Source: Nitrospira sp. (GTDB lineage Bacteria; Nitrospirota; Nitrospiria; Nitrospirales; Nitrospiraceae). From it: a DNA stretch of 5,786 bases. Location of the stretch: the NCBI GenBank assembly GCA_025361385.1, contig JANYAJ010000432.1, positions 1 through 5,786 of the forward strand. Reading direction: 5' to 3'. The notes beneath the pieces are model-generated. The model ran no database searches and was not told where the DNA came from. It saw only the letters and a list, made by a program, of their open reading frames with translations. The stretch's first letter is position 1, and every line of letters begins with the position of its first letter. The translations under genes were made by a program, and so were the position numbers. This document shows, one piece after another, positions 1 to 4,130 of this stretch.

Positions 1-1
1 G

Positions 2-241
2 AACATCCTCCTGGTGGCGAAACGCATCACGGAATCGATCGCCACGCCGTTCGAACTACAGGGCCATCACATCTCCATCGGGGTCAGCATTGGCGTGACG
101 ATTTATCCGCACGACGATCATCCCGTCGACGAATTACTGAAGCATGCCGACACGGCAATGTATCGAGCAAAACAGCAAGGCGGTAACAGCTTTCACCTTC
201 ACGAAGCCGCTGAGACACACGTTCCGAATCTCCCCGCATAA
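2..241 (+). CDS. GGDEF-domain protein (diguanylate cyclase type), C-terminal part only
   Basis: The open frame enters from the left edge and ends at TAA 239-241, giving the last 79 residues of a longer protein. The visible part matches the C-terminal half of a GGDEF domain: the strand SIGVTIYPHD, then DELLKHADTAMYRAKQQGGN, the conserved 'ADxAMYxAKxxGxN' helix that nearly ends the fold. In this family the domain condenses two GTP into cyclic di-GMP, but the GG(D/E)EF active site and any RxxD inhibitory site lie upstream of the window. I therefore cannot say whether this copy is active, nor see its sensor domain. The protein stops about 18 residues after the conserved GGN, so the GGDEF domain is the C-terminal module and no EAL domain follows. 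The GTG at 14-16 is an internal valine codon, not a start. Family assignment is confident; activity is unknown. Confidence 0.9.
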   Translation, partial: NILLVAKRITESIATPFELQGHHISIGVSIGVTIYPHDDHPVDELLKHADTAMYRAKQQGGNSFHLHEAAETHVPNLPA

Positions 242-256
242 CATAGCCACAGGCTG

Positions 257-282
257 CTGGCATCAAGAGTATCGAGTGCCAG
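257..282. terminator. Weak inverted repeat between convergent genes, possible terminator
   Basis: CTGGCA (257-262) and TGCCAG (277-282) are a perfect 6-bp inverted repeat with a 14-base loop, just downstream of the GGDEF stop codon. No T-run follows it on either strand. A second, shorter candidate lies at 295-317 on the + strand: AGCC, five bases, GGCT, then a pyrimidine- and T-rich tract. Either could end transcription in this 126-base gap between converging genes, but neither is a textbook intrinsic terminator. Confidence 0.2.
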
Positions 283-367
283 TACACGCTTCCTAGCCTC
301 CTCGGCTTTCTCCTTTTCATTCTACGCGCCCAGCCTAGAGGGCCAGTATTCTCCACACCCTACCTCG

Positions 368-1162
368 TCACCGTCCGATGTCACCCAACGGCTGGTCTGT
401 CACGATCAAGGTTCCTCGTGGATTGGGGGCAAGAATGTTTGAGGTATCGAGCGCCTCCTGACCAGGAGTAGGGTGGGAGTCGGAAGTCATCACAATCCCC
501 CAATGCTGATTCTCACTGCATGTATTGTCGACGAGAAGCGCTTCCGCATGATGAAAAAGGAGAATCCCGCTCAGCATGTTTTCACGGCACTGGTTTCTGA
601 CGAGCTCAGGATGGCTTCCTGAATCCCGGACCGCAATGCCGAAATGGTGGTTGCCTATGCAGACATTGTCGGCAATCCTCGGCTGTGCTCCGGCAAACAC
701 AAATATCCCAGATTCCCGGTTGCCACAAACTTCATTTCCGACAAATGTCAGTCGTGATTGCGGCCCATAAATCACCACGCCGGAAAGAATACCTTCCGTG
801 GCACGGCACTGGGTCACCGTACAAGAGGAATCGAGCAGATTCATCGCAGAGTTTTGGTCACTTCCGACGTATCGAAACGTAATGCCAGAGATGCGCCCAC
901 TAGGGACCTGCTGGAGATAGAGAGGCCCCCCACGTCGGGAAAAAATCTGCACTTCATCTCGACCGGCTCCAACCAAATGTATCGGTCGCCCCGTGACAAA
1001 GACTTTGTCCTCATAGATCCCGGGACGAACAAACACCTGGTCCTGCTCGCCCGCATCGAGAAGCGCCGCACTGGGTCGCGGATAGGCGTCGGCGTCATTT
1101 GCGTCGACAATCAGGGTCTTTCCACCGAGTGGATTCAGCGGAGGCTCCGTCTTCATGTCCAC
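368..1162 (-). CDS. Right-handed parallel beta-helix repeat protein (NosD/pectin-lyase-like fold)
   Basis: A 264-residue protein ending at TGA (368-370). Residues 15-75 look like the first coils of a pectin-lyase-type solenoid: VFVRPGIYEDKVFV, then IHLVGAG. Residues 127-225 hold at least four coils of 22-24 residues, each with an (S/F/W)GI(F/A/L/V) strand followed by a turn NxxCxxN (NEVCGN, DNVCIGN, RNQCREN, DNTCSEN). This stacks Cys 146, 168, 192 and 215, and Asn at 143/166/190/213 and 148/171/195/218. The pattern fits Pfam Beta_helix/NosD-like repeats. The fold occurs in carbohydrate-active enzymes, copper-loading NosD and FBXO11-like proteins, so function cannot be read from it. There is no signal peptide or membrane segment, so a cytoplasmic location is inferred. 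The start is GTG 1162, with GAGGA 9 bases upstream; ATG 1156, two codons in, is an alternative. A promoter at 1227-1255 makes it an independent transcription unit. Confidence 0.85.
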   Translation of the reverse strand: MDMKTEPPLNPLGGKTLIVDANDADAYPRPSAALLDAGEQDQVFVRPGIYEDKVFVTGRPIHLVGAGRDEVQIFSRRGGPLYLQQVPSGRISGITFRYVGSDQNSAMNLLDSSCTVTQCRATEGILSGVVIYGPQSRLTFVGNEVCGNRESGIFVFAGAQPRIADNVCIGNHHFGIAVRDSGSHPELVRNQCRENMLSGILLFHHAEALLVDNTCSENQHWGIVMTSDSHPTPGQEALDTSNILAPNPRGTLIVTDQPLGDIGR

Positions 1163-1171
1163 ATCTCTTCA

Positions 1172-1176
1172 TCCTC
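1172..1176 (-). promoter_or_regulatory. Ribosome binding site GAGGA of the beta-helix gene
   Basis: On the - strand GAGGA lies 9 bases before GTG 1162, and 15 bases before the alternative ATG 1156. The spacing favours GTG. However, an AGAG at 1165-1168 lies 8 bases before ATG 1156, so the start is uncertain by two codons. Confidence 0.45.
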
Positions 1177-1226
1177 ACAGAATTGGTTCTCTGCTCTCGG
1201 CCACTGGCCCGATAATCAGGAGCGGC

Positions 1227-1255
1227 ATTATTTCGAGCACATCCATGCAAGTCAA
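1227..1255 (-). promoter_or_regulatory. Sigma70-type promoter for the beta-helix gene
   Basis: Read on the - strand, the -35 box is TTGACT (1250-1255, 5 of 6 consensus) and the -10 box is AATAAT (1227-1232, 5 of 6), separated by exactly 17 bases. Transcription should begin near 1220, giving a leader of about 58 bases before GTG 1162. The leader contains a small GGCC-AGT-GGCC hairpin (1199-1209). No other box pair this good was seen in the gap. Confidence 0.65.
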
Positions 1256-1422
1256 GTTCATCTCAAGCCGTTGACGACCGTCACTTCAACTCAATGGCGG
1301 TCTCAATTTTGTCAAGCCAGGAATCACACACACATCGTACAAATCTGTCATCCAGGCAGGACTGTCGCTCGGCAAATTCTGCCATGGAATGATGCCAAAC
1401 TACTGGATTCTTGTCTGTTTTA

Positions 1423-1454
1423 GCCATGCCGGATCGCTCGTATGGTGGCATGGC
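1423..1454. repeat. Perfect 8-bp inverted repeat upstream of the CpoB-like gene
   Basis: GCCATGCC (1423-1430) and GGCATGGC (1447-1454) are exact reverse complements separated by 16 bases, with the arm centres about 24 bp apart. It lies 62 bases upstream of ATG 1516. It could be an operator for a dimeric regulator or a hairpin in the leader RNA. A related GCCATGG occurs at 1381-1387. Confidence 0.5.
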
Positions 1455-1503
1455 GATTGCGGGATCAGGTGGATATGGGTACGGAGACCAGGCTGAGCAG
1501 TAT

Positions 1504-1508
1504 GGAGG
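1504..1508 (+). promoter_or_regulatory. Ribosome binding site GGAGG that fixes the CpoB-like start
   Basis: GGAGG followed by 7 bases and then ATG 1516. This near-ideal Shine-Dalgarno site, together with the signal peptide that begins right at that ATG, overrides the longer open frame that starts at 1411. Confidence 0.85.
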
Positions 1509-1515
1509 TACTACA

Positions 1516-2028
1516 ATGACAATACTGAAGATCGTGCTCCCAGGAATCATGGCGTTGCTGCTATCTTTCAATCCCGCTGTCGCTGCACCGTCCCACATGC
1601 AGGACTCGTCTCGACATCTCTATGATCGCGTGATGGAAGAGTTTAAACATCGGGATTACGAAGCCGCGCTGGCGGGATTTCGATTTTTCCTCGAACTACA
1701 CGGGCAATCCTCTTTGGCCGCCAACGCGCAGTATTGGGTGGGAGAATGTCAGTACCGGCTAGGGCGCTATAAGGAAGCCTTGAAGTCCTTTTACAATGTC
1801 GTGTCCGACTATCCGATGAGCCAAAAACTTGCGGCGTCCACGCTCAAACTTGGTCAGACCTACGCCAAGATCAAGGATCATGAGAAAGCACGCATGATGT
1901 ACGAGCGAGTCATCGATCAATATCCCGAGAGCGCAGAGGCCGAACTGGCGAGGAAGGCCATTGACGTTGCCGCGATACGAGATGTGGAACCGGCAACACA
2001 GCTGGTTGGCACCGGCCCTGGCGAATAG
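1516..2028 (+). CDS. Exported TPR protein of the CpoB/YbgF type
   Basis: A 170-residue protein. Residues 1-24 form a signal peptide: a short basic start (K5), the hydrophobic core ILKIVLPGIMALLLSF, and a signal peptidase I site near AVA-A (21-24). There is no lipobox cysteine. The mature part carries three tetratricopeptide repeats at about 33-66, 70-103 and 107-140, with typical signatures such as AQYWVGECQYRLGRYKEAL and KLGQTYAKIKDHEKARMMY, each ending in the 'YP' turn. This is the C-terminal TPR module of CpoB/YbgF, which in E. coli is periplasmic, binds TolA and PBP1B, and coordinates peptidoglycan synthesis with outer-membrane constriction. The N-terminal trimeric coiled coil of full CpoB is absent, so it is a short form and the role is inferred. 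No tol-pal genes are visible; it stands alone and converges on the DUF2726 gene with only 16 bases between stop codons. The short tail after residue 158 has no recognisable motif. Confidence 0.85.
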   Translation: MTILKIVLPGIMALLLSFNPAVAAPSHMQDSSRHLYDRVMEEFKHRDYEAALAGFRFFLELHGQSSLAANAQYWVGECQYRLGRYKEALKSFYNVVSDYPMSQKLAASTLKLGQTYAKIKDHEKARMMYERVIDQYPESAEAELARKAIDVAAIRDVEPATQLVGTGPGE

Positions 2029-2064
2029 CGTCGTATCCTAGCGGTCACTCGTCTTCGCCGACGC
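2020..2064. repeat. Interleaved inverted repeats spanning two convergent stop codons
   Basis: GGCGAA (2020-2025) pairs with TTCGCC (2054-2059), and alternatively GCGTCG (2028-2033) pairs with CGACGC (2059-2064). Both span the TAG at 2026-2028 and the TGA at 2045-2047. They could act as a compact bidirectional terminator, but there is no T-run and the loops are long, so function is doubtful. Confidence 0.25.
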
Positions 2065-2560
2065 CAAGCATCTGAGCCAGCTGGGGCACGGTATAGGACG
2101 TGTTGGGCTTCAAAGTGGTCAAGATAATGCCCGCTGCCTGCAGAACAGCCTGGATCTCGCGAGTTCGAGTGACCTCATGTGGCTGAGGGGGGAACCCTTC
2201 CTCAAGCAACACAACCTGCTCAGCCGCCTTCGTTCCTGGGTGAACCAATACAAAGTCGAGTTGCTTCAGCGCGATCTGCCTCAACACCTGAGACCGAACC
2301 CTTCCCTCCGCCTCGACGCTGACAACAGACCAGAGTGGAACCCTCGCAAAGACAAGATAATGATCTTCCACGGCCAAACGTATGAGATTATAGAGCATGA
2401 GCTCGCTGTCGGTCAGCAAGGGCTGAGGCCGCAGCGTCACGCCAGGAGGAATCACCACGCTCTCTTTCCTGGCCGGCTCACTGCTTGAGGAAACCATCAG
2501 GCGCCAAATCAGAAACACCAGAAACGCGACGGCAAGTCCAATAACAATATTCTCCATCAT
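2045..2560 (-). CDS. Membrane-anchored DUF2726 domain protein
   Basis: A 171-residue protein. Residues 5-23 form a single N-terminal transmembrane helix (IVIGLAVAFLVFLIWRLMV), followed by a serine-rich linker. Residues 47-150 match the DUF2726 family: PLLTDSELMLYNLIRLAV, the strand VFARVPLWSVV, KQLDFVLVHPGTKAAEQVVLLEEG, then helix and strand AAGIILTTL. Family members often keep an 'FDFVL...vIELD' core that I recall as resembling a PD-(D/E)XK nuclease fold. Here D102 and E120/E121 fill those positions, but the usual ELDD becomes LLEEG, so activity is doubtful and function unknown. The anchor implies the domain faces the cytoplasm, by inference. The start ATG 2560 (or the adjacent ATG 2557) lies 7 bases after the anmK TAG, with only weak Shine-Dalgarno sequence, which suggests translational coupling. 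Earlier in-frame starts (ATG 2605, TTG 2623) would overlap anmK and push the helix inward. Confidence 0.8.
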   Translation of the reverse strand: MMENIVIGLAVAFLVFLIWRLMVSSSSEPARKESVVIPPGVTLRPQPLLTDSELMLYNLIRLAVEDHYLVFARVPLWSVVSVEAEGRVRSQVLRQIALKQLDFVLVHPGTKAAEQVVLLEEGFPPQPHEVTRTREIQAVLQAAGIILTTLKPNTSYTVPQLAQMLGVGEDE

Positions 2561-2567
2561 GATGTCG

Positions 2568-3746
2568 CTATCGCGCCGGAAAGGAATCACGCCAGCGAGG
2601 GCCATTCGGCACAATCGTGCCAAGGATCACGGGATGTGTGGCACCCGTCACTAACGGAATATTGCCCCATTGGCCGGTCACGGTTTGGTAGGCCAACAAT
2701 GCAAAGGCCACCGCTTCAAACGACTTACTGTCCCACCCCAGGGCTTCGAATGTGGTGACCGGCACCGGAGCGAACACCGTCGCGAGATGAGTCATAATCG
2801 CCCGATTGCGGACGCCGCCGCCGCCCACTACCACCTCATCGATCTCCCCGTTGATCCACCGCCGCGACGTCCCCACCGCCTTGGCCGTCCACATACTGCA
2901 GGTCGCCAGCAAATCCTCGATTGAGAGGCTCCGTTGCTGTTGAATCGCAACCAACTCCTCAATGAGATCGGGACCAAACGCTTCCCGTCCGGTCGATTTC
3001 GGAGGTCGTTTTGACAGAAATGGATGGGCGAGCAACTTGCCCAGCAATCGTGAATCGACCTGCCCCTTCATCGCTAACTTTCCATCGCGGTCCATCAATA
3101 GCCGCCCGTCGGTCACGCGCAGCATCAGACTATCCAGCACCATATTAGCCGGCCCCGTATCGAAGGCCTGCACTCCGCTCAAACGGCCTCCCTTCGGCAC
3201 ATAGGTCACGTTGCTGATGCCCCCGAGATTCACGACCAACCGTGCACGGCGCGCATGTTTCAACAGCAGGGCATGCGCAGTCGGCGTGAGTGGAGCCCCT
3301 TGGCCTCCTGCAGCAATATCCCGCGGCCGAAAGTTCGCAACCGTGGTAATCCCCGTTCGCTCGGCAATCACGGCCGGCTCGGCAATTTGGAGGGTTGAAC
3401 GAATCGAGCCGACACCCGGCGCATGAACGCCGTGCGGAAGGTGGTGCACGGTTTGCCCATGCGAACCGATCAACGTCACATCGCTTGGCTGAAGTTTTGC
3501 TTGCCGAATCACATGCAACGCGGCATTGGCGAACCATTCACCGAGTAGCGCATTGAGATGACAAATATCTGCGACCGTCCCGGAAACAGACGCGGAGAGG
3601 ATACGCTGCTGTAACGAGCGTGGATACGCCAGCGTATGCGCCGCCAGGGTTCTCGCCTTCACGGTACGGCCTCGCCCGGTAATGTCCACAAGTGCGGCAT
3701 CGACTCCGTCACCGGATGTCCCAGACATAAGTCCAACTACATGCAT
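2568..3746 (-). CDS. anmK: Anhydro-N-acetylmuramic acid kinase
   Basis: This 392-residue cytoplasmic enzyme hydrolyses and phosphorylates 1,6-anhydro-MurNAc with ATP to give MurNAc-6-phosphate, the entry step for recycling cell-wall sugar. It belongs to the ASKHA (sugar kinase/Hsp70/actin) superfamily. Visible motifs, in order: GLMSGTSGDGVD (5-16, phosphate loop), GSHGQTVHH (94-102), FRPRDIAAGGQGAPL (139-153, with the Asp likely acting as catalytic base), NLGGISN (173-179), FDTGPAN (195-201), PPKSTGRE (248-255), VGGGGVRN (307-314), and the C-terminal EAVAFALLAY and GATHPVILG. All key motifs are intact and the length is normal to slightly long. The start ATG 3746 has GGAGG 9 bases upstream and puts GLMSGTS at its usual place five residues in; the frame stays open 25 codons further, which I reject. 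It is the first gene of an operon with the DUF2726 gene. The promoter is probably at 3793-3821. Confidence 0.96.
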   Translation of the reverse strand: MHVVGLMSGTSGDGVDAALVDITGRGRTVKARTLAAHTLAYPRSLQQRILSASVSGTVADICHLNALLGEWFANAALHVIRQAKLQPSDVTLIGSHGQTVHHLPHGVHAPGVGSIRSTLQIAEPAVIAERTGITTVANFRPRDIAAGGQGAPLTPTAHALLLKHARRARLVVNLGGISNVTYVPKGGRLSGVQAFDTGPANMVLDSLMLRVTDGRLLMDRDGKLAMKGQVDSRLLGKLLAHPFLSKRPPKSTGREAFGPDLIEELVAIQQQRSLSIEDLLATCSMWTAKAVGTSRRWINGEIDEVVVGGGGVRNRAIMTHLATVFAPVPVTTFEALGWDSKSFEAVAFALLAYQTVTGQWGNIPLVTGATHPVILGTIVPNGPRWRDSFPAR

Positions 3747-3755
3747 GTATGACGT

Positions 3756-3760
3756 CCTCC
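3756..3760 (-). promoter_or_regulatory. Ribosome binding site GGAGG that fixes the anmK start
   Basis: On the - strand GGAGG is followed by 9 bases and then ATG 3746. With the family's usual N-terminus (GLMSGTS close to the start Met), it selects this ATG over the upstream open frame. Confidence 0.8.
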
Positions 3761-3792
3761 AATGGCTATCGAGCAGGCGCTGCAAAATGCCT

Positions 3793-3821
3793 ACGCTAAT
3801 GGAACTGTACGGTGGGGTCAA
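3793..3821 (-). promoter_or_regulatory. Probable anmK promoter
   Basis: On the - strand, TTGACC (3816-3821, 5 of 6 consensus) and TAGCGT (3793-3798, keeping T1, A2 and T6) are separated by 17 bases. The start point would be near 3786, giving a leader of about 40 bases with the GGAGG site inside it. The -35 box is good and the -10 box poor, so weak or activated expression is plausible. The palindrome at 3834-3856 sits 12 bp upstream of the -35 box. Confidence 0.45.
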
Positions 3822-3833
3822 GCAGACGCACGA

Positions 3834-3856
3834 TTCTCAGGCTAGCAGGCTGAGAA
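3834..3856. repeat. 23-base palindrome upstream of the anmK promoter, possible operator or repeat relic
   Basis: TTCTCAG (3834-3840) and CTGAGAA (3850-3856) are perfect 7-bp inverted arms around a 9-base centre that itself can pair CT with AG. The right half, CTAGCAGG followed by CTGAGAA, also resembles the end of the repeat at 3921-4121, whose right border read in reverse is CTAGCAGGATGCTGAAAA. It may therefore be a decayed repeat end, a regulator site or both. No T-run follows on either strand, so a terminator is unlikely. Confidence 0.5.
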
Positions 3857-3920
3857 ATAATCACTTTGGCACAGCAAAATCCCAATGGCCTACAAGCCGG
3901 AACAAGAAGAGACCTCCCTA

Positions 3921-4121
3921 CAGAATGCTCAAAAGACCGTCCAACAAGTCCGCAGTAAGAAACCGAGGATGGGGGGCCAAGTTTTCTCCTGTACGTTCTT
4001 CTAAGATGACCCGGACGAGTCCCTCAGTGCGCGCGTCCAACGAGGGTCTTCTGAGACCGCGCGTTGCGCGAGCACAGGGGACTCACCGGGCCATCCATCA
4101 TTTTTTTCAGCATCCTGCTAG
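3921..4121. repeat. MITE/REP-like repeat with terminal inverted repeats and folded core
   Basis: The left end CAGAATGCTCAAAAG (3921-3935) matches the reverse complement of the right end, CAGGATGCTGAAAAA (from 4103-4117), at 12 of 15 positions. The right end extends to CTAG at 4121. The core folds back: CCCGG...GAGTCCC (4010-4023) pairs with GGGACTC.CCGGG (4078-4090), giving 12 bp around a small internal loop. GATG/CATC extend it outward and GTGC.CGCG/CGCG.GCAC inward, and GGTCT-TCTG-AGACC (4045-4058) forms a local hairpin. No open frame in it looks like a protein, so it would be non-autonomous. I recall very similar sequence (CAGGATGCTCAAAAAGGCCGTCC... ending TTTTTCAGCATCCTGCTAG) scattered through Nitrospira genomes; this copy would be a diverged one. 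That link is memory, not a search. I see no obvious target-site duplication. Confidence 0.6.
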
Positions 4122-4130
4122 ACAGGCGCA

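Larger units (their letters stand above)
1163..1515. other. Intergenic region between divergent beta-helix and CpoB-like genes
   Basis: A 353-base stretch without a convincing gene. It holds the - strand promoter and ribosome binding site of the beta-helix gene (1172-1255), a perfect 8-bp inverted repeat (1423-1454) and the ribosome binding site of the CpoB-like gene (1504-1508). The frame of the CpoB-like gene stays open back to 1411, but that extension would bury its signal peptide, so I treat it as untranslated. A possible 48-codon - strand frame (1281-1427) has no visible ribosome binding site and is not called. I found no strong -35/-10 pair for the CpoB-like gene; the best is TTTAGC and TATGGT (1441-1446) with 16-base spacing, which is weak. 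Confidence 0.6.
3747..4130. other. Divergent intergenic region between anmK and the helicase-like gene
   Basis: A 384-base gene-free stretch. From the anmK side it holds the anmK ribosome binding site and promoter (3756-3821), a 23-base palindrome (3834-3856), about 65 bases in which I see nothing, and the repeat element (3921-4121). I found no convincing promoter for the rightward gene. The best -10-like hexamer, TAAGAT (4002-4007), has no partner -35 box and lies inside the repeat's folded core. Confidence 0.6.

Noticed and set aside
295..317. AGCC-N5-GGCT plus a T-rich tract as an intrinsic terminator for the GGDEF gene
   Set aside because: The stem is only 4 bp and the tract is interrupted by C residues. 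It is too weak to call on its own.
758..1423. Open frame of 221 codons on the + strand opposite the beta-helix gene
   Set aside because: The - strand has clear periodic beta-helix repeats and a promoter. The + frame has low-complexity, Arg/His/Ser-rich sequence and matches nothing I know.
1411..1515. N-terminal extension of the CpoB-like protein from an upstream TTG
   Set aside because: The GGAGG site and the signal peptide both point to ATG 1516. The extension would place 35 Gly/Tyr-rich residues before the signal peptide.
3145..3537. Open frame overlapping anmK on the same strand in another frame
   Set aside because: anmK motifs are intact through this stretch. The alternative product is Cys/Arg-rich, as expected for an out-of-frame reading.
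3747..3821. 25-codon N-terminal extension of anmK
   Set aside because: Family members start a few residues before GLMSGTS. ATG 3746 has a good ribosome binding site, and the extension would overlap the likely promoter.
3921..4121. The repeat as part of an insertion sequence or CRISPR array
   Set aside because: There is no transposase frame, no regularly spaced short direct repeats, and only one copy in the window.
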